Source: Pyrocephalus nanus (Eukaryota; Chordata; Aves; Passeriformes; Tyrannidae). From it: DNA of 64,000 nucleotides. Positions within the stretch are counted from its first letter, which is position 1; each line of letters begins with the position of its first letter. The notes under the pieces are model-generated. The model searched no databases and was not told the DNA's origin. It saw only the letters and a list, made by a program, of their open reading frames with translations. A program made the translations under genes and the position numbers. Positions 40,301 through 52,493 of the stretch are shown in pieces. Location: positions 14,123,226 through 14,187,225 of the forward strand of contig CM076261.1 in NCBI GenBank assembly GCA_038380795.1, written 5' to 3'.

Positions 40301-41680
40301 AAAGGCTCAATAAATTATGTCTATTAAAGCATAGTTTACTCTAAATAATTATCCTATTTGGAGCTATATGCCTGGAAGACAAAGAACAGTGTAGTTAAAA
40401 TTGTTTCAGTTCACCTATTTGTTTTTTTATTTTAAAAATATACATAAGTATACCAGTAAAAAGGAAGAAAACTGTAAGATTAATCTAACTTTGCCTTATT
40501 TTATGGTAGCTTTACAAACATTTTGTCTACCCTGAGATTTTGTATATCTTAAAATAGGAAAGAAACACCTTAATGTTTCTTTGGTGGGCTTTCTGAGTCA
40601 CTGAATTCTGAAAGCCTGTGGCATTTTATGAAAGTTTAAAAAAAACCCCTCAAATGCAGCCAGAAAAAAACAAACCAATGAACAGAACAAACTTCTTATT
40701 GAAAAACCGAGCTATAGGTCTATTGTATTGTTACAGAGCTTGTTGATGACTTTACACACATATCTTTCATTTCTGAGCATTACAGATTTTGACAGAATTT
40801 GCTGATGTTATGTTTGGAATTAATATGAGTTTATGGTTTAAAATGTGCTTATCAAAATAAGAAAACACATCTACAGTGAAATTTACATGTTGTGATATAA
40901 TTTTGACACAATGGTAAGTCAGCTCCCCATCTGAGGGGCTGTTATTATTTTCACATCTTTCAGTGAGAATGTCAACTTTTCCATAAGGAAATCATGCAGT
41001 TATGAAATGTCAAGGCTTCTAGTCTCATCTAAATTATGATAATTTCTCTTCCACCCAATCTCAAAATAGGTTAAGTTTTCTAGACAAACAGTTGTGCTGA
41101 GTGTCACTTGACTTTCTTCTTGCCTAAAAAAATATTAAAAGAAAAAAACAAAACCCAAACCCAACTCCTCAACAAATAAAACAACATTTCCAAAAAGAAA
41201 CAAAAATCCCTGAAAAAAAAAACCCAAAACACTTTTAGGGATTATGTGTTACAAGACAGATGTGTTCATAACATAAAAACTTGGAGCAAGGGCCAGCTCA
41301 AACTAACCCTTGGTTTCTTGAGAATGAGTTGGGAAAGCAAGAGTGGTGTGTCAGCTGAAGAGTGCTGAAAACAAAAACCCCTAGAGAAACTGGGGGAAGA
41401 GGAACTGTCGCATGATGACTACAAGTAACATGAAGAATTTCTTTTAACAGAGATGAATAGAAAAAAATCTGAACTATGGAGCTGAGAAATCGCCTTCTGG
41501 TATTTGCCCCTGATGTGCTCAAAGAAACAGTGTATTGCCTCTGTATCTGCTGCCTAAATAAACAAATCTGTACTAGTAAAATACATAAATTATTATCTTC
41601 TAACAAAAGGCTATCTTCCTGATTTTGAATATTAGTTTAGTAGTCGCACAGAAAGGCAAAATATGTTTTCGGATGTAATC
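37353..41680. other. AT-rich non-coding stretch
   Basis: No recognised gene or transposon. An A/C-rich tract lies at 41126-41230 immediately before the next CR1 region. Confidence 0.6.
41126..41230. repeat. A/C-rich low-complexity tract
   Basis: A runs separated by CCC or CAC; simple sequence only. Confidence 0.8.
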
Positions 41681-41681
41681 A

Positions 41682-42765
41682 CTGAATAATTTAGGTTGGA
41701 GTGACCTCTGGAGGTTATTAGGTTCAACTTTCTTCTCACAGCACGGAAAATTTAGACGAGGTAACTTAATCATTTGTACTGTACTTTGTCACAGTGAAAT
41801 AATTTCTCTAGTATGTAATTGGAAATTTAGATGTTACAGATTGTATGTCTTCCCTCTTACCCTATCACTGAGCCTGTCTAGGATGAATCTATATCTTTTA
41901 TCAGGATATATTTGAAGACAGGAACTAGATCTCCTCTTAGCCTTCTCTTTTTAAGATTGAATAAAGCCAGTTTTCTCAGCCTCTTCTTGTACTTCTTGTG
42001 CTGCATCCCATGGATCATCTTAGTGATTTTCTGATGAATCTGCTTCAACAATGTCCAACATTGTCTTTCTTCATCTGCAGAGTCCAAAACTGGACATAGT
42101 GCTCCAAACACAGTCTCACAAGCATTGGATAGAGGAGAAAAATTATTTCTAGACTGCTGGTTAAGATCTTGCTAATAAAGCCCAGAATGCAACTGGAAAA
42201 TATGTCACCACGAGGACTTAGTGCTGACTCCTGCTTAACTTGTGGATCACTCAGGTTGCCTGATGTATTTTCTGCAAATCTGCTGTATGTCCCAGCCTGT
42301 ATGGTGGTATAGGGCTATTCCTTGCCAGGTTAGGATTTTTTATGTCCTTTTGTTGAACTTCTTGAGGTTATTGTCAGCTCACTTCTGCATATAGGATCCC
42401 TCTGAATATCAGCTCTGCACTACAAAGCATTGACCACTATTCCCAGTTTGGTTCAGTAGCAAAGGAAGAAATGGCTCTTGCAACCAATTTCCACATGGAC
42501 TTAGTGGCTTTAATGACAACTTTTTCAGCCCGGGGCTTCCAACAGATTTCTATCAAGCTTCTTGTCCATGTATTTCATCCAGATACCATCAATTTGCCCA
42601 TAAGTATAGTATGGGAGAACACGTCAAAAGACTTGCACAAATCAAGGTCAACTACATCCAGAGCTTGTAAAGTGCCAGTGAGCTCTTCAGCAAAAGGCAA
42701 TCATGTTGGCCAAGCACAATTGTCCTTGGTAAATTCATGGTGGGTTTCCCCAGTCACCCTTGCTC
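41682..42765 (-). mobile_element. old, diverged CR1 LINE fragment, about 1.1 kb
   Basis: Minus orientation. The 3' end near 41685 (taatttaggttggagtgacc) is followed by antisense 3' UTR and the ORF2 C-terminal region. The frame 42111-41878 reads KITKMIHG and LRGDLVPVFKYI, equivalent to the ORF2 C-terminus. Near 42640 the antisense of the RT segment for a VDLD..KSFD-type motif is visible. Many stops and indels make it the most decayed long copy here. Confidence 0.8.
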
Positions 42766-44232
42766 TTCTTAGCTTCAATAACTGGATACTGTGCATGATC
42801 ATGAACTAGTTCTAAATTGTTGTTTCCTTTGAGCAATATGCTGTCATCTTAGACCCAAGCTGTCTTTTTATTTTCTTTTTCTTTTTTTTTTTACCCTCTT
42901 TTTAAAAATATAAATTCTAAACATTATCTGGAGTGAAAAGCTCACTATCTTGTTAGAACTTTGTGTTAGATCTTTGTCAATAATGGCCACAATGTGAAAA
43001 AGTTCAGCTCAACGTTTCTCTGTCCGCGACTGTTCTTAGCATCACTCTCCTAGGAATGATTCTGTTTCTATGAAATTCATTATTTCTGAGACCTATTTAG
43101 CATTTTCTATCTACAGTAAAAGGAAAGTGTTCCAGGCAAACCATAGCAGCTCGCTCTCTAAATAAAACAGCAAGGTAAGACACATTATTATGAACATGCA
43201 TAAAGCCTGAAGGGTCCTGAAAAGTGCAAATTAGGATTGTCTTTTTCCTTCCAATTAAATTAATGAGTTTTCTGTCTGTCTAAAACTAGTGTATATTTTA
43301 TCTGACAATGGTTTGTTTGAGAAAACCACAGGGAAATCCCAGGTTGGAATTTTGATTTCTTCTCTTCATAATGGACTTTGGTTGCTACCCTGCCATATAA
43401 CTAATTAAGCTGTCAATATATATTGCAGCCACTAGAGAAGCATACTCTGTCAGTGCTTTTCCCAAATGAAAGACATATTAGAAGTGTTTCCACATCTGAC
43501 TGAAAAAGGTGAAAACTGGCAAATAGCTGTCTCGGCACCTCACTGTCCTGCATAATTACTGACAATTAAAGCTTTTTGTTTTTCTGAACCTACTTGAGAC
43601 TTCTGGTACCGTCTCAGATGCAGATCAATAAATGTGAAGAAAATTAAATTAATAGATAGATAAAATTCATTCAGAAATATATGAATGGCCTGACAACTAT
43701 AATGGAAAGGGGAAAAAATTTATGTAAGGCTTGATCAACGGTTTTGGGTTTAGGTTTTGTTTTTACTTTGGAGAAAAGTCAGGAAAAGGCCAGATGAGCT
43801 GAAACGTGACATTAAGAATGACACTACTTATTACGTAGCCTTTAGCTCAATATCATGGATTTCTATATTGAATTGGTCACCTTAGCAGCAATAAAAAAGA
43901 ACAACTTAACTGATTAAACAGAAAATAAACAAACAAGAAAGGAATAAAATAGTATAGATAAATAAGATGAAGATGGGAGCCTGGTTCCTCACAAAAAATG
44001 TATTAGTTAGCTAAACCAAGATTTGCAGATATCCTGAAAAGATAGAGCACATACAAGGTAGCAAGTAAAGTCCAAGAACCACAGCAGGCAGAACTGACAA
44101 AACTATTTAACACATAATTGCATGTCTTGATAGTTTAACGTTTGGAATATTGAATACAGGCTGTAGAAAAAAAGAAAAAAGAAAAAAGAAAAGTGAAGAA
44201 AATTAGGCCTGCTATTTAGCAGTGTTGGTTGT
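42766..44232. other. AT-rich non-coding stretch
   Basis: No gene was seen. A short (AAAAAAG)n purine tract occurs at 44168-44192 just before the LTR. Confidence 0.6.
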
Positions 44233-44802
44233 TGTCATGGTTTAACCCCAGCCAGGAGCCAAGCACCATGTGGCCACTCGCTCACGCCATCACCAGCGAG
44301 ACTGCGGACAGAATTGGAAGGATAAAAGCTAGTAGGTTGAGCAAAAACCACACACATAAGTGAAGCAAAACAAGAATTTATTCACTGCTTCCCATGGACA
44401 GGCAGGTGTTCAATTACCTCCAAGACAGCAGGGCCTCATCACATGCAAAAGTTTCTTGGAAAGACAAACACCATGTCTCCAAACACCGCCCATCCTCCTT
44501 CTTCCCCCCACTTTATACACTGAGCATGATATCCTATGATATGGAATGTCCCTTTGCTCACTTAGAGTCAGCTATCCTGGCTCTCTTTTCTCCTAACTTC
44601 CCGTGCACCCTTAACTTCCTCACTAGTGTGGCACTATAGTAGACATAGTAGACAAGGCCTTGGCTCTGTATAAGCTCTGCTCAGCAGCAGCAAAAACATC
44701 GCAATATTATGATCACTGTGTCCAGCACAATCAGAAACAAAATACAGCCCCATACAAGCCACTGTAGAGATAATTAACTCTATCCCAGCCAAAGCCATCA
44801 CA
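44233..44802 (-). mobile_element. solo LTR of an avian endogenous retrovirus
   Basis: About 570 bp bounded by TG and CA (plus strand tgtcatggtttaacccc to gccaaagccatcaca). On the minus strand it reads as an LTR in order: U3, a TATA box (GTGTATAAAG at 44520-44511), a poly(A) signal (AATAAA at 44382-44377), then U5 ending GGTTAAACCATGACA. The ends match a very common avian ERVL-type LTR that I recognise. No gag/pol sequence adjoins either end, so it is a solo LTR. No clean target-site duplication is seen (left ggttgt, right atggta). Confidence 0.85.
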
Positions 44803-47800
44803 ATGGTATATCTAATTTCTAAAAAAGTACACAGAATATATTACAGTGTGTCTTAGGGCATGTAGCAAGTACCTATGTCTCAGAGATGCTGAATTAACTT
44901 CTCTCTCCCCTAGAACTGACTCAGAATCTCCTGGAGTGAAATTGTCTTTAGACAATGTAACATAAATGAAGCAAAACATCCAGCGGTATTACTGCAATAT
45001 TAGTAAGAAAGGGTTCTGAAATCAAACTTGCTATTTCCAACAGTCATGTTGGGATAATATTGTCCAATCCAACCTGTAACATTAACAGAGCCCATATAGA
45101 CCCAAACATGTAGAATCAGTGCAATTGGAAATAGAAAGATTAATTTGGTTCTCTCATAAGTATCAGAAGTATCAAAATTCACTCATTTACACTGCTTAAA
45201 AATAAGATACCGAAAGTCTTCCCCTTGGTAGGCATTCCACATACATTGATGTATAATGTATTTCGTCACTGAAAGATTAAAAAGCTTTTCAAAGCATATA
45301 ATTTAGCAAGAGCAAAGGAAATTAGAAATAGATTTTTGCATTATGAATCTAAAGAAATCAGCAAGATACTTTCAATGAATCCTTATGCAGGAACCTTATT
45401 GATTACCAGAAAGCCTTTGGCTGCAGCATTCTAAGAAGCAGGGTGATAATGCTTGAAGTGCACTCTCTGGCAAATATGGGCATATTATGAAATTTGCTTG
45501 AGAAGGAAATAAAAATAAAACTCCCTTCCCTCCATGCAAACAAACCCCAGATAAAAGTCTGACTCAAAAGAGATATTTAGTTATTTCAAATGTGAAAAAT
45601 AAATTTACCCTAAGTGTAGCTTTACTATTTGCTCTGAAGTCTCCTCATATTCTTATTTAACAATTTGAGCATCTCAGCTCATGCACAACAAAAGCAACAT
45701 GAAGTCCAGTGTCCGGGAGGAAAAAGGAAAGGAGCCCATTGAAACCATGTATACCTCATTACTTTGGTATTTGAAGCTAAAACCTTTTTAGTACCTGCTT
45801 CTGTACTTTATCAGTTGCATTTACATTGAAGAAAGGAGGAAAACCAAAAAAATCCTCTGCAGAGTTCAGAAAATAAAAAAGTATGACTAGCTTTAGCTTG
45901 CTCTTGTGGTTAGAACACCATTATGGGCAACTAGCATTCGTTACTACTGTCTGCACATTAATGCCGCAGCACATAGGAAGCATGTACTGAAGCAAACAAA
46001 TGATTATAAATGATTTTTTGACCTAACTTTTTTTAATATATACAGAATTCTTCTGAGTTTAATTACATGAGTTTTACCCCTAGTTTGAGATTGGTCAACA
46101 AAAACTATTGGAAATTACATTTGATTCTTTGGACTCAAGTTACTTTCCAAGGAATAAGATAGGCTACAAGGCAATACAGATTTTTCAGAGATAACAGAAA
46201 TGCACCATATTAATTATTACCTTAAACACATGCACTTTAGAGCTAATTTATTTGCTCAGTAATTTCTTGAAAAATAAAGACATCATGAAGCTTACATATT
46301 TTCAAAAAAGTAGTTAAAACAGCAACATGACTTAGGATTTACTCCATGCTCGATACACAGAATGTTGCACTAACTCTTACAAAATATTAGCCCATGAGAT
46401 GCAATGGAAAATGGGTCAGTGGATAAGTATGTATCACGACAACCCAAGAAAGCTGACAGATCATTTTGGCTAATAGATGCTTTTAAGACCAGAGGACCAA
46501 TGAGGCCAGAACAACATTCCTTGAAATCACCTGAAATGGGTTTTTTTCAGAACATGGAGCAATGTCTAGATGCTCTTTGACTGAAAATAAACGTGGTGCT
46601 GGTTTTCCTCAAGGAGCGCTTGGTTCTTTTAATCAATATTGAAAGAAAACAGCCACAGGGCTTATAAATTTGTAATAATCAACAACACCATCCATTGTAT
46701 TCTGTTATATCTCATAATGTAAGGCCTGATTTGTTTGGGGAATGCTAAGTCACCAGCAGAAAAAAGGAGTAAGTTAACTTGGTACAATACTTTAAAGCAC
46801 TTCCAAGTGTTTGTATGTAGACCTGTTTTGAGGCTCAAAAGATGCAATATTAATTTAAATCACAGCAATCCAAGCTCCTCTTCAGTGGAGATTTCAAATG
46901 TAAGCCATCATCTCTCCCTTTGAGATATTTTTACTGTTCCGTAAATGCCCCAACAAGTATTCCTGTATATTAAATGAAACACGTAAATACAATCAATAGA
47001 TTTTTACATTATTAATTTAAAATACTTATCAAAAATGGAGGGTCAATTCTATAAATAACCAGGGCAGAGAGTTCATATTCCTTGACTTATGAATTATGTA
47101 TCACCACTGTAGATCTTAGAGGAGCAATGCAAAGAGAATGTACAACACTCTTATCCCTCATTTCAAGACTAAGCTACTGAGAAAACCCAAGAGCCTTACA
47201 CCCATGAATATCTCCAACACATCGTTGTAACAATATCATATTTTGTTGGGTTAGACCTCACACTTTGAGGATAACAACAGAGACTTGACTTGATATCATC
47301 AGAAGAAATATTATGAGGTAGATGGCAGCTTGCACCTTTCATACTGGAACCCTTCAATGCAGTTTTCACAGAACAGACATAATATGGGGTAAACTTGTTC
47401 ATTAGAAAAGGTTGACATGGGCTTGCTCACCTTATATTTTTGTTTACCCTCTTTAATGGTGTGTAAAGAAAGAAACCAGAACTTTTAGCTTGTAAGACTT
47501 CTCCTTCTGTCTTCAGTGAGAGTTTATAGCCTGAATACTATGGTCCTTCATGAAAGCATGAACATAAAAGCACATTCAGGGCTGGCATCATTTAGAGTGG
47601 TTTTGCAGAAATCTCCTCCATATGTTTTCCTTTTCTGTCTTCAGAAATTACTAAGGGCTCACTGGAATGCAATTTAATAAGCCCCCTAACTACCATGAGT
47701 TATATGGACAATTTCTTTCTCTTTTTATCTTCTCCTATTTCTTGTCCTCCAATCCAAAGAATTAGAATTCAACAATGATAATAAACTTTACACTAAAATG

Positions 47801-50800
47801 TTGTATCTGAAAGCAGCACAAACTTAAAATAATGGCAACTTACATAGTAAATTAGGCAAAATCAAAGCAAATCAAACCAATAAAAAAACCCCACCACCAA
47901 AAACACCCCCAAACCAAAACATTAATGTCCATGTCCTTCTGGCATGAAGACAGAAGGAACCTAAGTCAGCATATTGTTTTATTTTGCCCTGGGGAAAGTT
48001 AAGGTCAGCACAGCAATGCTCAGTTTCTAAGCTCCATAGTATGTCTGTGGCAGAAAAAATGGCACTTTATAGCCAATATAATTAATTCTAAATACCAACA
48101 TTTAAAATCAATTGCATTAATTAAAGACTCTGTGCATAATGTTTATTTCCTTTGATATGTATGGTAATAAAACAAATCTTTCCCAAACTGACATTGCTAA
48201 TATGCAATTTATCTTCTTTTTATAGCTCTTTCAGAGACATCTGTTTTGATCATGAGAGGCAATGTTTTTAATAATGGCAGAAGGGTAATGGGACTTTAGG
48301 CAGCTAAATGACAAGGTTCATTAACTGTACCATACAAATGTTAACATACTACTAACTGAAAAAGAAAAAGTTAACTGTATGCTACAAGAAATTAAAGAAA
48401 ACACAGTTTAACAGAACTAATAAAGGCTGCCAGAGAACAAGCTTCACAGAAATTCCAACTATTTCTGGAGTATCAGACCTTTTACAAGGTCACAAAGTTC
48501 AGCTCATTTTGTGCTCACTTCAGTGGCAGACTTCTCAAAAAAATTGTTTTCAATATTTTCTCATAAAAAATAATACCTGTCCCTAAGTCTGAAGTTAAAA
48601 TGGAAATTATATTTTGGAATAAGTCTGAGCAAATAAGTGAAACCACCACATTAAGTTTTGAAACATACAGTTTTATTCAGAAATTGTTCAAATCTTTAAG
48701 GCCTATTATGCTAAATAGTTTTTTATGATGTCTTTAAATGTCAAGAGTATTCAGTCTAGTCAGATGCTAATATCTGAAGGTGCTGCCTATCAGATTTAAG
48801 AGTCTACAGAGAGAAACAAGCAAAAGATCATAGCCTCAGTTTCAGTTCCTTTTTAGATTTATCATGCTTCCAATTATTTTTGGCTCCCACAGAGTTCATT
48901 TTGGGGAACAACAGGAAAAGCAGTAATAACCAGACTGTAATTAAAATGCTGGGAGCACAAAAAAATAACAGTAAAATAAAAGAACAAAAACTTTCCCTTA
49001 TGAAAAGTTTCATACTGTCAGAGGTGGTCTTCAAAGACTTCAAGTCTGAATTCACGAAAACAGATCTACAAAAGAGACCTACAAAGCTATTGTCATTTGT
49101 TTCTGAGTGACTGAAATCACAAAGAACATTTCCTTTGGTCAGCTCAGAGGGAGAGACAAAGAAAAGAAAACAAACACAATTCAGAGTAGGAATAGGGAAG
49201 AAGTACAGTCATTGTACAAGGCTCTTGTGGAATCGCCAGTGAAATAATCCATACAGTTCTAAGTACACAGGGAGCTCAAGCTGGGACAGGAGTAGGGAGG
49301 GAAAGCCACTGTAGGCAACCTAGTTCACCACAGGATATTTCGTTTCTATCTAGATGAAACCTGCAGATAAGATAATAATCCTCACTGAGATTTTGTTTTT
49401 CCCTTTAGAAACATTTACAATATTGGAATACAAATATAAAATGTTAATCGTTTGAAATAACAGACCTTTGGATGGATAATTTTTTAATAATAAAGGTTTT
49501 TTTCTGCATTATATTTCTTATATCTTGAATAAAATCTCTCATATGTAAATTCCTATTCCATTATGGAGACCTAATTACACAGAAAACATGACAGTAGTGA
49601 GTGCTGTAGCAGAACATTCTCTTCAGCTCCTGTTTTGCACAGTGGAAACAGCAAGATATTAAGAATATTGAGAAGAAGGAAACCTTCACATGATGGTAGC
49701 CTCTTGACCATTAAATGTATTTTAAAGGTCAACTCCAACATGCGTGTAAAGCAAAAGTAACGGTATTGAACAGTATAGCCTTTTTCCTGTTTTCAAGAAA
49801 CAAAGAGACAGGCACTTAAGATGAATTAAAAGAAGTTTGCATAGTGAATTAAAGAAACTAGATTTTACGCATTTTTGAAAATACAATTGAAAAATTAACT
49901 GCTTTTGAAAGCAAAAGAAGCTTTTCTGTAACTTCCGGAGTTTAGGCCACAGATCACCCCATGATTCAGAAATACTGGAGAACTACTTCTGAGCAATGAG
50001 ACAGGTTTACAGTGAAAAGGAAGGCAGGAATGCTATTCTACAGTACAATAAAACATTTTGTTACAAACTCAAAAGTGATTTCATTTTACTAAGGGAAAAA
50101 AGTCATATTCTAAAACACAGAAAATATGCAATAAGTTGAAAACTGAAAATTAGCAGGGTTAAGGGAAAAGAACAGACATTTCTTTATGCCAACAAAAACA
50201 GTAACAAGAATATTCAATGGGTCTTCAATACTGCATCGAATAATACAATAAAGTATTAAATTACATTTTCTTATGACACACAATGGCATATATTTTAGAA
50301 GAGAATAATAATGGTGCACTTCAGAAAATATTGTTAATTTGCTAAGTAAAACTGAAAAACAGTGAAGACAGTACAACAGAAGTCATCTACTGAGAATTTA
50401 AATGATACCAAATAGAAAAGTACTGACAGAAAAGTAAAAATATTAACAAAAGAAGTTTCAATATGTAAAACTAGGGGACATTTCAGGTGTTTTCACTTTT
50501 ATAAACGGATCCCCTTTCATCTAAAATCTAGCTAGAATTCACTGTGTTTTACACAACTTTTACTGGAGGCTACAACCTTATTGCTCCAGTGGTTCCTGAG
50601 GTCTCTTACACCCATTTGCTCTCTCATGCCAGCAGTATTCCTTAACACAAAACAATGCAACAATCTACCATTCAAAGTATGTCATCTCCAAATATTTATG
50701 CTTGTGCATTCTTTATGGCATAAAAGACATAGCTCAACTCTATTAGCTTTAACTAATAGCTGGAAAACGCATGCACAATGTTAGTAGTTGTGATTCAGTA

Positions 50801-52030
50801 TGTATCTCTCAGTTTGGATACTCTGAAATTAGCAGTTCTTTCTTCTCAGTGACATGTAAGTTAAATCAAACAGAATTTGTGCAAAGAGATAAAGGGAATA
50901 ACACCATACAAGATGGGAAACTTAAGTAGGAGTAGCTAATAGAACCATCCCCCAGTAATCACAACCTTCACTATCCTGTTGTGAATGACTGGAGAAGCAG
51001 ACACCCAGGGCTCCTTCCCACTACCAAGTTTTCACCTACCTCAAAACTTATTGCTCATATTCTGACAGCTCAGTTGCGGAGAACTTACTAAAACTGTCTT
51101 CTCCTTGAAGTTTGTATAGTTTCAGGAATTTCACTACCAAGCTGAAAGTCAAAACAAAGCTCTGCACAGGACCTTTTAACCCAGATGGCACACACATGCA
51201 CAAGATTGTGTCATTCACAATCTGCCATTTACAATCCACCTCATGTTATGATCTTTCTGTTGGCTACCCCTCTGGCTGTTTGTCCTGTCTCAAACATTAT
51301 ATCAGTTTATTTTTTGTCTCTTTTTTCCCCCTAAGCATAAGAAAAAAAAGTCAGTGACATCTCACTGAGATTTTTCTTTTGATCATATGCCATCTGTTGG
51401 TCACTCACATTCTGTTCACACCTTAATCCATTTTTATTATCTAGAGGTTTTTATTCTATAGAAAAAATGGACTCCAAAACCAACACCAAACCAAAATACA
51501 CAAACCTCTCCTGTAACACAAATAAAACCAACCAAACGAAAAACAACACCTATTTTAGAACTGGTTGGAGATTTTGTGCTGAGTTTTGCCTTGTCAGTTT
51601 GAGAGTCTGGGCCCCAGAAGTACTTTCTGTTTCTTGAAATCAGTTTTTTCTAGGGATGGAAAACATTTGCATATCTTTTAATTGAAGCATATTTTTGGTA
51701 TTAAAAAATGAGAAAACTCCTCCTTCCAGGAATGGAATTTTTCTATTACACAAGGAATGACATGCATCCAGGCATTTGGCTTTCTCCATTTTGGAGATAT
51801 TTTCTTTCAGGAACAATCTGGAACTCTATATCTGTACAATAGAGGAGATTTGCAAAACGTGCTCCTTTGAAATCTTGGGCAGCCCTGAGACTGGGATACA
51901 GACAAACAAACAGCAGATCGTACTCACCTACAGAGAACCACTGCATCAATGGAACTAATTCATGCACCATATCTTCACAGAATTTATTTTCATTATTATC
52001 ACATCTGTTTGTGCAGTACTTTGAGAAGCT
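44803..52030. other. long AT-rich gene desert
   Basis: About 7.2 kb with no supportable gene. The A/C-rich tract at 47879-47921 is the only obvious simple repeat. A faint CR1-like segment near 49200-49270 was judged too weak to call. Confidence 0.55.
47879..47921. repeat. A/C-rich low-complexity tract
   Basis: Mixed AAAA, CCCC and CCACC units; simple sequence only. Confidence 0.8.
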
Positions 52031-52034
52031 TAGT

Positions 52035-52493
52035 TTTACAGAATCACAGCTCCCTCAGCAGCTTCTCATAAGTCATGTTTTCTAGACCCTTCACCAGCTT
52101 CATTGCCCTTCGCTGGACACACTCCGGCACCGCAATGACCCTTTTGAAGTGCGGGGCCCAAAACTGAGCAAAGTACTCGAGGTGTGACCTCACCAGTGCT
52201 GAGTACAGGGGAAGGATCACTTCCCTAGTCCTTCTGGCCACACTATTTTTGATACAGGCCAGGATGCCAATGGCCTTCTTGGCCACCTGGACACACTGCT
52301 GGCTCATGTTCAGCTGGCTGTCAACCAGAGCCACCAAGTCCCTTTCTGGTGAGCAGCTCTCAAGCTACTCTTCCCTCAGCCTATAAAGCTGCCTGGGGTT
52401 GTTGTGACCCAAGTGTAGAACTGAGCACTTCACCTTATTGAACCTCATGCAGTTGTCCTCGGCAAATCGACCCAACTTGTCAAGATCTCAAGT
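52035..52493 (-). mobile_element. CR1 LINE fragment with ORF2 C-terminal coding remnant
   Basis: Minus orientation. The frame 52337-52044 is open for 97 codons and carries the CR1 ORF2 C-terminal region ([44 protein letters not shown]). The upstream part (to 52493) continues the same ORF2 with a stop. Next to the ORF2 end only about 12 bp resembling the tail (acagaatcacag) remain, so most of the usual 3' UTR is missing. Its relatively open frame suggests moderate age. It is not a host gene. Confidence 0.92.

Noticed and set aside
49200..49270. Faint similarity to the CR1 ORF2 3' region (aaggctcttgtgg, atacagttctaag)
   Set aside because: Too short and diverged to separate from chance by eye; would need RepeatMasker.
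52044..52337. 97-codon conserved-looking frame as a possible host gene
   Set aside because: It is the C-terminal part of CR1 ORF2 in a truncated copy.
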